Assembly: GCF_001306455.1 (NCBI RefSeq)
Contig: NZ_LGTQ01000010.1
Coordinates: forward strand, 1 to 64,000
Direction: 5' to 3'
DNA length: 64,000 nt
Source: Jiulongibacter sediminis
Lineage (GTDB): Bacteria; Bacteroidota; Bacteroidia; Cytophagales; Spirosomataceae
The notes under the pieces were generated by a model, which did no database searches, was not told the origin of the DNA, and worked only from the letters and a program-made list of their open reading frames with translations. A program made the position numbers and the translations under genes. Of the stretch, positions 8,864 to 18,600 are shown one piece after another (position 1 is the first letter of the stretch; every line of letters begins with the position of its first letter).

Positions 8864-10332
8864 TTGTTCAAAAAGTCAGTGTTTGTCTCCTCCAAATTAA
8901 TCGCTTCGTTTGCTTTTAATAGGTCTAGAATTGACTCATCAAACTCGGTTTTTATTTCAGGATCAGCCCCCTTTTCAATCAACCTTTCTACAAGTGCAAT
9001 GTCTTTTGCCTGCATAGCGGCATAATGAAGAATGGTGTTACCATCATTGTCTTTGGCATTGATATCAATTCCTTTCTCGATTAATAAACTGAGCAGCTCT
9101 TCATCATCTTTCTTAAAAGCTTTGTGAAGTAAACTACCATCTAAAGGCATTTGAAGACGATTGTTTTCAAGAATTGAAATTAGTGCCTTAACTCGATCTA
9201 TACTGTTTCTGCCTGAGCGGTATGATCCTATAAGAACACCATAGAGGTCATCGCCTTCTTTACTCATGATTCCCACATCACCACCAGCCTCTATCAGTAG
9301 GTTTACGGCCTCCGGAGAATTCAAAGCTACAGCATTAACTAATGCAGATTCTCCGTCTCGGTTTACAAAATTCACAGAATTGCTTTCCAGTAAACGTTTC
9401 AATAGCTCAACATTACCTCTGTGGGCTGCCGCCATCAAAGGGGTATTGTCATTATCATCCGACTTACCAAGATCAATATTATTGTCCTCCAAAAACTTGA
9501 AGATTTCTTCTGAGGCACCAGCCTGTGCTGCGGTATGAGCCAGTGTTCTCCCCTGAGCATTCGGCAATGCCGGATCGAGACCTAAACTTTTGAGGTACTC
9601 AAGCAGCTCAATACTCATTCTAGCTCCTCTTCCTCTACCCACAAAAGCAAAAGCATTTTCGCCAAGTTTATTTGGTTTTACTGAAACACCTTTAGCTACC
9701 AAACCTTTCAGCAAAGAAATGTTTCCTCCCTGCACAGCATAATGAAACAGACCATTTCCGTCCTTATCAGTGTCGTCAAGTGACAGCCCTTTTGAAAGAA
9801 AGTAGTCGAGAAAGCTTATATCTGTTAATCCACTGACAGCTGAAAGCATAACGTTTCTGCCCTGCTCGTCTTTGTCGTTAACGATATCACCACCATTGGC
9901 AATACAGAAATCGTACACAGCCTTATCAGGTTTAGCCATAGCCGCATGCATGAGCAAACTTTGCCCATGGCTGTTGATAATATCTGTACGCGAGCCTTTC
10001 TTTACAAGAAGCTCCATTACAGGTAAATTCCCCTTCATGGTGGTCCAAATCAAATAGTTTTGAGAATGGTGAGTATTCACATTAACATCAATGCCTGGCT
10101 TGTCAAGAATATGTTTGATAACGTCATAATCATTATCAGCCATAATGGCCAGCAATGGTCCATCCCAGCCTCCGGGGCCCATTTCAGTGATATCATTACC
10201 CTTCGCGATTTCAGCTTCAATCATGGCAATGGTCGGTTTTTTCGCCCAAAAACCTCTGTCATGAAAGACATTCTGAGCCTGAGAAGTAAACCAGGCACAT
10301 AGACTTAGGATGACTAAAATACTTTTTTTCAT
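8860..10332 (-). CDS. Secreted ankyrin-repeat protein
   Basis: A 490-residue protein with a signal peptide (hydrophobic 4-16, SQAQ) followed by about a dozen ankyrin repeats from about residue 55 to 475, recognisable by recurring G-x-[TS]-x-L-x-x-A and L-L-x-x-G-x-[DN] patterns. Ankyrin repeats mediate protein-protein contact; in the periplasm such proteins may scaffold or protect neighbouring enzymes. It is the first gene of the operon leading into DUF2271 and the PepSY reductase. A -7-like box and the 25-bp inverted repeat at 10387-10411 lie just upstream, so this gene probably sets iron-responsive expression of all three. Confidence 0.9.
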   Translation of the reverse strand: MKKSILVILSLCAWFTSQAQNVFHDRGFWAKKPTIAMIEAEIAKGNDITEMGPGGWDGPLLAIMADNDYDVIKHILDKPGIDVNVNTHHSQNYLIWTTMKGNLPVMELLVKKGSRTDIINSHGQSLLMHAAMAKPDKAVYDFCIANGGDIVNDKDEQGRNVMLSAVSGLTDISFLDYFLSKGLSLDDTDKDGNGLFHYAVQGGNISLLKGLVAKGVSVKPNKLGENAFAFVGRGRGARMSIELLEYLKSLGLDPALPNAQGRTLAHTAAQAGASEEIFKFLEDNNIDLGKSDDNDNTPLMAAAHRGNVELLKRLLESNSVNFVNRDGESALVNAVALNSPEAVNLLIEAGGDVGIMSKEGDDLYGVLIGSYRSGRNSIDRVKALISILENNRLQMPLDGSLLHKAFKKDDEELLSLLIEKGIDINAKDNDGNTILHYAAMQAKDIALVERLIEKGADPEIKTEFDESILDLLKANEAINLEETNTDFLNK

Positions 10333-10386
10333 CTGTTAATTATTTTCACTTCAAAATCAGAACTGCCAACTTTTATGCCAACACTT

Positions 10387-10411
10387 CTTATTTAGATTTA
10401 TTTTAAATAAG
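10387..10411. promoter_or_regulatory. Candidate operator: 25-bp inverted repeat upstream of the ankyrin-reductase operon
   Basis: Perfect 8-base arms CTTATTTA and TAAATAAG are separated by 9 bases. The same architecture, identical at 19 of 25 positions, occurs at 14407-14431 before the divergent TBDR. It starts 3 bases downstream of a -7-like box (TTCTTTTG on the minus strand), so a bound protein would block initiation. The binder could be Fur, a DtxR/MntR-type repressor or the AraC-type regulator at 14507; the sequence cannot decide. Confidence 0.65.
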
Positions 10412-10414
10412 ACG

Positions 10415-10422
10415 CAAAAGAA
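10415..10422 (-). promoter_or_regulatory. -7-like promoter box of the ankyrin operon
   Basis: Reads TTCTTTTG on the minus strand, one mismatch from TAnnTTTG, about 85 bases before the ankyrin start and directly next to the candidate operator. Confidence 0.4.
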
Positions 10423-10492
10423 CTATCGAACACCAAGAAAAACAAATGATTCTCCTCATAAATTGAATACAAAAAAGCTTCACATTCAAAGC

Positions 10493-10531
10493 AAAAGGCT
10501 CCTGAATATTCGGAAATAAAGGGAGCCTTTT
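10493..10531 (-). terminator. Terminator of the TBDR-DUF4374 operon
   Basis: Perfect arms AAAAGGCTCC (10493-10502) and GGAGCCTTTT (10522-10531), followed on the minus strand by a T-rich run. Lies about 70 bases after the DUF4374 stop. The remainder of 10333-10601 holds only the operator and promoter noted above. Confidence 0.75.
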
Positions 10532-10601
10532 CTGTGCTGATTTTTTGAAAAATGTAAGTCTCGACTGTGGCTTCATCATTTCACTTTGCATCTTTCACCA
10601 A

Positions 10602-11957
10602 CTAGAAAGCCCCAATAAAGTGGCTGCCTTGTACATTGACCAACTCCGCACCTTTGGTAACCGTCCCGGTTTCAGTATCCACCACGTAGATATTCCCGTT
10701 TTGCCCAACAGGTGCTTGTGTTAAATAGATTTCGTTGCCATCTACAGCGAAACCCTGATATTGGAACAAGTAGAAATCCGGATCATATGGAATAGCATCC
10801 AACTTAGTAGCTGTTCTTGTATTTAGGTCAATCAGAGCAAAGAAACCCTGAGCACCGGCTACTCCTTCGGCAGAACCATTATGACGGTAAGCCAAGACAG
10901 CTTTACCATTAGCCGCTGGTCTCCAGGCCAAAACGTAAGCTCCTTCTACTCCCAAGGCGTCGTCCAGACTAAAAACATATGAATCATCATATTGATTATT
11001 TGCACCGATTCTAAGGATATGAGAGCCATTCGGGTCTCCTTGGTTTGCCTGATATACACTACCGTTGTATTCAAAAGCATTAATGCTACGGTAGCCATTG
11101 GTATTACCAAGGCCTACACCAGAGGTAATTACAGTCGGGTTTGTCAAAGAAGGGTAGTCAAGAACGATAGTCTTTGAAGGCAAAATGTCTCCATTTCTGT
11201 CGGTTTCACCGGTTGAAGGATCTACTTTACTCAGACGGGCACCTATATAAAGTTTATTTCCAGCAGCATTCAGGGTTGGCATATCAATTCTGGAGATATA
11301 ATATCCCAGTGCCTCTTCTTCAGCACTTAGTGCTATACTTGACTCCTCAAAATTAATAATTTGAGAGTTTACCAAATCAAGCGTAACCACACCCATAGTA
11401 GCTTCATGACGCAGATAGGTATCATCGCTCACGTCATCAGGGGTACCGTTGTCATTGAACTGAGCCTCAGCAGATACATAAACAGCCGATCCCGTTTTAT
11501 CTCCGTCAAAAAGCTTGATCCATCTTGGAGCTGTACCCACATAAGGAGCTATACTCACTTCAGAACCCGTAGGGGTAAATGTCTGACCACCTTCTACGGT
11601 ATATTTGGTATAGTTTCCTCCTGTATCTCCAGCATAGCTGATATTGAAAATTAGTTTACCGTCCTCTGAAGCCTGTAGTCTTGCCGTTCGGTTTGACGGA
11701 ACGATGAAACCATTATCAAAAGGAGCAATTGAAAATTCAGGGTTTTTCGCATCCTCCGTTGACAAAGAGTAAATCAAAGTTCCTCCATTTCCGTCTCCAG
11801 GGTTTTCTCCCATTTTGGCGGCCGCTATGGTAATCCATCTTGTTTCATCCAGATCTGGGTCGGGTTCTACGTTAGGTTCGTTTGTCGTACAAGCACTCAG
11901 CACGGTAAGGAACGCTGTAAAAACCAGGTTTTTCATTGTTAAAATATACTTTCTCAT
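10602..11957 (-). CDS. DUF4374 family lipoprotein, XusB-like
   Basis: A 451-residue lipoprotein (lipobox LSAC at Cys23; an alternative ATG seven codons downstream also gives a good lipoprotein signal). The body shows repeated beta-strand modules with D-x-[ED]-T-G and N-G-x-x-Y patterns, consistent with a beta-propeller. DUF4374 lipoproteins pair with TonB-dependent receptors; in Bacteroides the XusABC xenosiderophore locus has, to my knowledge, the same receptor-lipoprotein-PepSY composition. Here it follows the receptor after 14 bases and is followed by a terminator. Role inferred: surface capture of a ferric siderophore. Start not certain. Confidence 0.85.
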   Translation of the reverse strand: MRKYILTMKNLVFTAFLTVLSACTTNEPNVEPDPDLDETRWITIAAAKMGENPGDGNGGTLIYSLSTEDAKNPEFSIAPFDNGFIVPSNRTARLQASEDGKLIFNISYAGDTGGNYTKYTVEGGQTFTPTGSEVSIAPYVGTAPRWIKLFDGDKTGSAVYVSAEAQFNDNGTPDDVSDDTYLRHEATMGVVTLDLVNSQIINFEESSIALSAEEEALGYYISRIDMPTLNAAGNKLYIGARLSKVDPSTGETDRNGDILPSKTIVLDYPSLTNPTVITSGVGLGNTNGYRSINAFEYNGSVYQANQGDPNGSHILRIGANNQYDDSYVFSLDDALGVEGAYVLAWRPAANGKAVLAYRHNGSAEGVAGAQGFFALIDLNTRTATKLDAIPYDPDFYLFQYQGFAVDGNEIYLTQAPVGQNGNIYVVDTETGTVTKGAELVNVQGSHFIGAF

Positions 11958-11971
11958 TACTGTGTTTTGAA

Positions 11972-14386
11972 TTAAAATTTATTGATCGAATAATTTAGTT
12001 TAACGTAAAAAGCTCTTCCCGGTTTTTGAACTGATAGATTGTCATAAACCGGTTGATTAAAAATGTTTTTAATATCGAAACTCAGGACCATCCTGCTTTT
12101 AGGAAACATATAGCTAAGTCCCATATCCTGAGATAATTGACGAGGAACATTGAAGAATTCATTACCTACGGTATTTGCCCCCTGAGCTGTCAGATAAGAG
12201 AACTCATCTGTGAAATACGCCGTGTAGAATAGATTCAACCTTGACTTATCCTTAATAAAATCTTTAACAGAGTAGCGTAAAGCAGCATTCATGGTAAAAA
12301 ACGGAGTATTGGGTACATCTACCTCCACACCCCTACTTTCTACTTTGAGATCAAATCGCGAAATATTAAAATCGAAGCCTAGATTTCTGTTGTAGGTATA
12401 ATTCAATTGTGCATCAATTCCCTTTGAAGTACCGCTGCCTTGGTTTACGTAAAGAATAAGTTCATCATCCACATTAAGTGAAGTCTCAATAGGCAAACCA
12501 ATGCGGTCTTTGATGTTTCTGGCAAATAGGTTGGTTGAAACTGTAACTTGATGACGCTTTAGTTTAAAGGTTCCTAGTCTGAACCCGAAATTGAAATTAT
12601 TGCTTAGCTCAGGTTTGATACTAGAGTTGGCAATTACATTATCACCGTCATCCCCAAATATTTCGGTCTCATTCGGTAGCCGAACCGCTTTCTCTGCTGA
12701 GGTTAATAAGGTAAAGTTTTTGTTAATCATATAGGACAAAGCAAAACCGTAGCCGTCGTAAGTTTTATTGCTGCTCACAACCTCATCCACGATAATCCTT
12801 TTACCATCCGGCCCTTGCTTAATTGCAGGGTCAACGCTTGTAGTTTCCTGCTGATAGTATTTTCCAAAAAGGCTGGTTTTAAGCCTTTCATTAAAAGCTG
12901 AAAGCTCATAGGTAAACGAGAAGATATTTTTAGACAAATCTCGGATACCAACAAAAGTGCTCTCGAGCAGTGAAACCAGGGCGTCGCTGTCCTCACGTTC
13001 AATTCCACTGTAAACATGATTCAGTAAAAGTTTATGATTTCTGTTTATCCGATACGATAAACCTGACCTGACGGAGGCCACGTTTCGGTCAATATTTAAT
13101 AGTGTAGGTCCACCCTCCTGCTGCGATCGCCAGACATACTCAAACACATTTCCCCTAAAATCAATGGCCCGCTCACCATTCCAGCTGTAAGCTGCGGCTA
13201 ATGTATCACTTACAAAACGGTCACGCTTTCCATAAGTCCCATTGATATTAAGATCAAGCCCTTTGACTAAGTCTCTTTTCTGATACGAAAGGGTAGCCAG
13301 CAGAGCCTGAGACTCCACATATCTTCCGAAATACGGAATTATGGTCATGAAAGCTCCATGCTGCACTTCCTTGTAATCATCTGCCCCCGTTACCCCCAGA
13401 TAAAACTGATCTGCCCATTTGACATCAGTGAAACCCAATTGAAATATTCCGCCTGATGAGCGGTAGGCATCATTAAACCTTCTGGCGGTAATCGGGGTTT
13501 GCACTCCGCCCAAACCGGTAACAACCACACTTCTACCTGAAACCTTGTAATCGTTATCAGAATAATTATGGAAAGCACTGGCCTTTACGGTAAACCCTGA
13601 GTTTTGAAAACGATACAGCCTGTTGACATTAGTCTGAAAGGTATTGAATGAACCATAGGAAGCCGAAGCATTAAAGTTTGTACGGGCACTTTTATGTAAA
13701 ACAATGTTTATAGCTCCACCCAAAGCGTCATCAGCCAAATGGCCCGGAACCACTCCTTTATACACTTCAATGTTTTTAATCATTGCCGGTGGAATACTGT
13801 TCAGGTTAAAAGAGGAACCGTAGATTGAAATAGGAATTCCATCAATAAATATGCGAACAGAACTGCCCGACAGGCTATTTAAGCTATATTGAACATCCGA
13901 ACCCAGACCTCCATTCTGACGTATTTTTACACCAACCGTGGTATTTAGCAGCTCGTTGGTTTGAATATTCCTGAGACTGGCTTCTTTAGTCTTCACTACA
14001 TTGACAGCAAAACCGCGAGTCTCAATTTCAGTCTCTTCTGATTTCCCCCTGATCAAAACCTCTTCCAAGTCACCCGCTTCTTCAGATAGCTCAAAATCCA
14101 CTTTGAGAGAGGCTGAACTTGTCTTAACCTCGACTGTTTTGGCCTGGCCGGCAAATCCGACATAATTTACTTCAACAGTATGCCGACCTGATGGAACATT
14201 CTTCAAAGAATACTCACCCTTATCGTTTGAAAGGGCCGCAAGGTTTAAACCTCTGATGCTAACACTGGCAAATGACATAGGCTCACCTGAGCTATTATTA
14301 ATTTTTCCAGTAATAGTTCCCGTCGGTTGCTGTCCTTGTACTTGCTGTATAAAAAGTAGGATTATACCCGCTATAACTCCCCGCAT
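11972..14386 (-). CDS. TonB-dependent siderophore-type receptor
   Basis: Outer-membrane receptor of 804 residues: signal peptide 1-19, carboxypeptidase-regulatory-like domain about 22-103, plug about 120-232 (FIDGIP followed by NIEVYKGVVPGHL and GGAINIV), then a barrel ending in a short aromatic strand before the last residues. It is the first gene of a two-gene operon with the DUF4374 lipoprotein and is divergent from an AraC-type regulator. The 25-bp inverted repeat at 14407-14431 lies 20 bases before its start codon. The context argues for ferric-siderophore import; the ligand is unknown. Confidence 0.93.
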   Translation of the reverse strand: MRGVIAGIILLFIQQVQGQQPTGTITGKINNSSGEPMSFASVSIRGLNLAALSNDKGEYSLKNVPSGRHTVEVNYVGFAGQAKTVEVKTSSASLKVDFELSEEAGDLEEVLIRGKSEETEIETRGFAVNVVKTKEASLRNIQTNELLNTTVGVKIRQNGGLGSDVQYSLNSLSGSSVRIFIDGIPISIYGSSFNLNSIPPAMIKNIEVYKGVVPGHLADDALGGAINIVLHKSARTNFNASASYGSFNTFQTNVNRLYRFQNSGFTVKASAFHNYSDNDYKVSGRSVVVTGLGGVQTPITARRFNDAYRSSGGIFQLGFTDVKWADQFYLGVTGADDYKEVQHGAFMTIIPYFGRYVESQALLATLSYQKRDLVKGLDLNINGTYGKRDRFVSDTLAAAYSWNGERAIDFRGNVFEYVWRSQQEGGPTLLNIDRNVASVRSGLSYRINRNHKLLLNHVYSGIEREDSDALVSLLESTFVGIRDLSKNIFSFTYELSAFNERLKTSLFGKYYQQETTSVDPAIKQGPDGKRIIVDEVVSSNKTYDGYGFALSYMINKNFTLLTSAEKAVRLPNETEIFGDDGDNVIANSSIKPELSNNFNFGFRLGTFKLKRHQVTVSTNLFARNIKDRIGLPIETSLNVDDELILYVNQGSGTSKGIDAQLNYTYNRNLGFDFNISRFDLKVESRGVEVDVPNTPFFTMNAALRYSVKDFIKDKSRLNLFYTAYFTDEFSYLTAQGANTVGNEFFNVPRQLSQDMGLSYMFPKSRMVLSFDIKNIFNQPVYDNLSVQKPGRAFYVKLNYSINKF

Positions 14387-14406
14387 AAGGCAAAAACGTC
14401 TTTATT

Positions 14407-14431
14407 TTTATTTATACTTAGTCTAAATAAA
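14407..14431. promoter_or_regulatory. Candidate operator: 25-bp inverted repeat in the TBDR/AraC divergent region
   Basis: Arms TTTATTTA and TAAATAAA flank a 9-base spacer. Read on the minus strand it matches the repeat at 10387-10411 at 19 of 25 positions, including a shared TTATTTAGA core. It lies between the TBDR -7 box and its ATG and abuts the regulator's -7 box, so one bound protein could control both directions. Confidence 0.7.
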
Positions 14432-14439
14432 TACTTTTG
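14432..14439 (+). promoter_or_regulatory. -7 box of the AraC-type regulator gene
   Basis: TACTTTTG fits the Bacteroidota TAnnTTTG box, 67 bases before the ATG at 14507, and directly abuts the operator-like repeat. Confidence 0.55.
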
Positions 14440-14447
14440 CAAAGGTA
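14440..14447 (-). promoter_or_regulatory. -7 box of the siderophore receptor operon
   Basis: TACCTTTG on the minus strand. It directly abuts the oppositely oriented box at 14432-14439, making a 16-bp near-palindrome of two face-to-face -7 elements. Confidence 0.55.
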
Positions 14448-14506
14448 CTTCTCCGGTCCATTGGTGAATACCGTAAAAGGAATTTTTAAGTACGCGAAAG
14501 GAAGTA

Positions 14507-15475
14507 ATGAGTGAAGATGCCCTTAAAAGAAAGCTGAATCCAAAAGAACTTTTTCAAAAAGGTTTCCTGAATAATAGTCTTCAGTATAATGTTGTGGTAG
14601 TTAACTCTGACAACAATCTGGCCTTAATCAGCAATTTGAATTTTAAGCATGACTCGGTTGAACTAACTAAGAATAGTCAAATTGAAATTCAATCGGATGA
14701 ACCTGTTTTAAAACTTCATTTCTCTCTCGAAGGAACGTATGCCTACCAACCAGTACGACACATTGGCTTCAAGGTTCAGATACCTGAAAATCATTGCAAC
14801 ATCTTCTACTTGCCGAAATCTCCCGGGAAAGAGTTTTACGAAACACAAAAATCAAAGGCTTTTGAGATTTTTCTAAGGCCTGAGGTATTAAGTCAAATAC
14901 TAGGCGACAAAATCGGAAAAACTTTACCCCGACTTTCTGAAGCGTTGAACAATAATTCGGCTTATCAGCATTGGGATAAAAGCAAATTTATACCTCCGCA
15001 TATCCGCAATAAAATCATGGATATTTTGCTTTGCCCCTATCAGGGCAGAGCATGGCATAAGTACGTAGAAAGCTCTCTGACAGTTTTGCTCATCGACTTT
15101 TTCCTCAAAAGAGACCCGAATAAAACACTCGAAAAAAGGGTTCAGATACCAAATGCTGATTATCTGGCTTTGGTGAATGTGGAGAATCATATTCGTCAAA
15201 ATCTTGAGAATTCCCTAAGAATTCCTGACCTGTCCGAAGTAGCGGGTTTCAATGCCACAAAACTGAAAAGGGATTTTAAGAAAGTCTACGGGGTAACAAT
15301 CTTCAAATACATTACTTCCATACGCATGGAGCAAGCTATTAAACTCATAACAGAAGATGGTCGATCTATCGCCCAGGCCGCTTATGAGGTTGGCTTTTCT
15401 CATCCACAGCATTTTACAACCGCCTTTAAAAGAACAATGGGCTATTTGCCCAGCCAGTTAAAACCTTCAGAATAA
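14507..15475 (+). CDS. AraC family regulator, PchR-like
   Basis: A 322-residue transcriptional regulator. The C-terminal third (about 215-318) is a double helix-turn-helix AraC domain (IPDLSEVAGFNATKLKRDFK, then IAQAAYEVGFSHPQHFTTAFKR). The N-terminal part is an all-beta sensor without close resemblance to sugar-type AraC proteins; together this looks like the PchR group that responds to siderophores. It is transcribed divergently from the receptor operon and probably activates it when the ferric ligand is present. The ATG at 14507 follows the purine-rich stretch GAAAGGAAGTA, a reasonable ribosome site. Confidence 0.9.
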   Translation: MSEDALKRKLNPKELFQKGFLNNSLQYNVVVVNSDNNLALISNLNFKHDSVELTKNSQIEIQSDEPVLKLHFSLEGTYAYQPVRHIGFKVQIPENHCNIFYLPKSPGKEFYETQKSKAFEIFLRPEVLSQILGDKIGKTLPRLSEALNNNSAYQHWDKSKFIPPHIRNKIMDILLCPYQGRAWHKYVESSLTVLLIDFFLKRDPNKTLEKRVQIPNADYLALVNVENHIRQNLENSLRIPDLSEVAGFNATKLKRDFKKVYGVTIFKYITSIRMEQAIKLITEDGRSIAQAAYEVGFSHPQHFTTAFKRTMGYLPSQLKPSE

Positions 15476-15574
15476 ATAATCTGGAAGGCCTTCCTAAAAG
15501 TCCAATGCAGAGAATTATCCAATTCATACAGCATTTCATTGCGATAGTTCAAAAGGAAATCTTTCCATTTCTGT

Positions 15575-15582
15575 TAACTTTG
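15575..15582 (+). promoter_or_regulatory. -7 box of purL
   Basis: TAACTTTG matches TAnnTTTG and lies 34 bases before the purL ATG. The rest of 15476-15616 holds only a perfect 12-bp palindrome GGAAGGCCTTCC at 15483-15494. Confidence 0.55.
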
Positions 15583-15616
15583 CACTTTCTTTTTCAAAGC
15601 TCAATCACATTCCGGA

Positions 15617-18600
15617 ATGATTCACTTTTTTGGTGCCCCTTCTAACACCGTATTTGCTGTTCAATCAATCGAAAAATTCGCTGAAGAAGACCTCAAAAAG
15701 CTGCACTGGCTTTTTAACAGCTCACCTGAAAACTCTAAAACAAATGATGCGTCGGCCAAACTGACGAGCAATTTCGTGGGGCCCAGAGCCGCAATGATCA
15801 CTCCTTGGAGTACCAATGCAGTTGAAATAACGCAGAACATGGCCATTTCGGGCATTATCCGGATTGAGGAATTTCACTCTGTTGATGAAGGTTTTACGGG
15901 TTTTGACCCAATGCTTTCTCAAAAATACAGCGAACTGAATCAGGAGATTTACACTATCAATGTAAAGCCGGAGGCCATTCTGGAAATTGAAAATATTGAG
16001 GCCTACAATCAAAAGGAAGGATTAGCTCTTAGTGAGGATGAGGTCAAATATCTTGAAGAACTCGCTCAAAAATTGGGTAGAAACCTTACGGACTCCGAAG
16101 TCTTTGGTTTCTCTCAGGTCAATTCTGAACATTGCCGTCATAAGATTTTCAATGGCACCTTTGTGATCAATGGCGAAGCCAAACCAAGCTCGCTTTTCAA
16201 ACTGATCAAAAAAACCTCTCAGGAAAACCCGAATGACATTGTATCGGCCTACAAAGACAACGTCGCTTTTTTAAAAGGACCAAAGGTTACACAGTTCGCT
16301 CCAAAATCACCGGAGAAACCAGACTATTACGAGGAGAAAGAATTTGAATCAATATTATCTGTAAAAGCGGAAACTCATAATTTCCCGACTACGGTGGAGC
16401 CTTTTAACGGAGCGGCCACTGGATCCGGTGGTGAAATTCGTGACCGTCTGGCAGGTGGAATTGGCTCTCTGCCTTTGGCTGGTACCGCTGTTTATATGAC
16501 ATCTTATTCACGCCTGGCAGAAGACAGACCATGGGAGAAGGGTATGAAGGAACGTCCTTGGCTGTACCAAACCCCTATGGACATTCTTATCAAAGCCTCC
16601 AATGGTGCTTCTGATTTTGGGAACAAATTCGGGCAACCTCTGATTGCCGGTTCATTACTGACTTTTGAGCACGATGAAGCCAACGATCAGGCCCAAGATG
16701 CCCGAAAGCTTGGTTTTGATAAAGTCATCATGCTTGCCGGCGGCATCGGATACGGTAAAAAAGAACATGCTCTCAAAAACCAACCAAAAATTGGTGATAA
16801 AGTAGTGGTACTCGGAGGCGAAAACTACCGTATCGGTATGGGCGGGGCTGCCGTTTCTTCTGCTGATACCGGTGAATTTGGTTCAGGTATTGAGCTCAAT
16901 GCCGTTCAGCGTTCAAATCCTGAGATGCAAAAAAGGGCGGCCAATGCCATCAGAGGCATGGTGGAGAGCGACAATAACAGCATCGTTTCTATTCATGATC
17001 ACGGAGCTGGTGGGCACCTCAACTGCTTGTCAGAATTGGTGGAAGAAACCGGAGGTAAAATTGATCTCGACGCTTTACCTGTTGGTGACCCTACCCTATC
17101 GGCCAAAGAAATTATCGGTAACGAGTCTCAAGAAAGAATGGGACTAGTAATTGGCGAGAAAGATATTTACACGTTAAAAACGATTGCTGATCGGGAACGC
17201 TCACCTATGTACACTGTAGGTGATATCACCGGTGATCACCGTTTTACGTTTGAATCAAAAAGTACTGGTGCGAAACCAATGGATTTTGCTATTGCCGACA
17301 TGTTCGGCAGCTCGCCAAAAACCATCATGGAAGACCAAATGGTTAACCGCAAGTATGCTGACCTGGACTATTCATCTTCAAATATTCAGGAGTACTTAGA
17401 GCAAGTGCTTCAATTGGAAGCCGTAGCCTGTAAAGACTGGCTTACAAATAAAGTGGACCGCTGTGTGGGTGGCCGTGTGGCAAAACAGCAATGTGCCGGC
17501 CCTTTACAGCTGCCGCTGAATAACGTTGGTGTAATGGCCCTCGACTTTAAAAGCAAAGAAGGTTTAGCTACAAGTATAGGGCACTCTCCCGTGTCTGCGA
17601 TTCTTGACCCTCAGGCCGGTTCAAGAAACTCTATTGGTGAGTCACTGACTAACATAGTGTGGGCTCCGTTAAAAGATGGTCTCAAATCTGTTTCCCTTTC
17701 GGCTAACTGGATGTGGCCTTGCCGAAATGCTGGTGAAGACGCCCGCTTATATGACGCAGTGGAGGCTTGTTCTGACTTTGCTATTGAATTAGGCATCAAT
17801 ATCCCGACAGGTAAAGATTCACTTTCTATGAAGCAGAAATATGCCGACCAGGAAGTGCTTTCACCAGGTACAGTAATTATTTCAGCTGCTGGTCATTGTG
17901 ATGATATCAACCAGGTGGTAGAGCCCGTTCTGAAAGCCAATGGCGGAAATCTGTATTACCTAAATTTCTCAAAAGATAAACTGAAACTGGGAGGAAGCTC
18001 TTTCGCCCAGATTCTCAATAAAATTGGAACAGAAGCCCCAACCATCAAAGATGCGGCTCACTTCAAAACAGCCTTCAATACGCTTCAAGAACAAATTAAA
18101 GCTGGAAACATTCATTCCGGACATGATGTTGGCAGTGGCGGTTTAGTTACCACATTGCTGGAAATGACCTTCTCTGAAGTAAACCTTGGAGCTGATATTG
18201 ACCTGACCGGCCTGGGAGAAAGTGATTTTGTAAAAGCATTATTCAATGAAAATATTGCTGTTGTTATTCAGGCAAATGAGTCCGTTGAAAAAGCATTTGA
18301 ATCCAAAGGAATTGAATTAATTAAAATTGGTTCACCAAAAACAGGTCAAACAGTTAGTATCAATAATGGTCAGGAGCATATTGAACTGAACATTCCTCAG
18401 CTGAGAGATATCTGGTATAAAACAAGTTGGCTGCTGGATCAGAAACAATCAGCCAACGGAACTGCAGACGCCCGTTACCTAAATTATAAGGATCAGCCGC
18501 TCACTTATTCATTCCCTGCTCAGCATTCTGGTGCGAAGCCTACAATTACTACGAACGGGAAGCCTAAAGCTGCTATTATTCGTGAGAAGGGTTCTAACTC

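Noticed and set aside
10403-10591. Small minus-strand frame in the gap after the DUF4374 gene
   Set aside because: It spans the hairpin terminator and part of the operator, has no homology signal, and looks non-coding.
15483-15494. Perfect 12-bp palindrome GGAAGGCCTTCC after the AraC gene
   Set aside because: It has no loop and no T-run, so it is not a convincing terminator, and a single copy gives no case for an operator.
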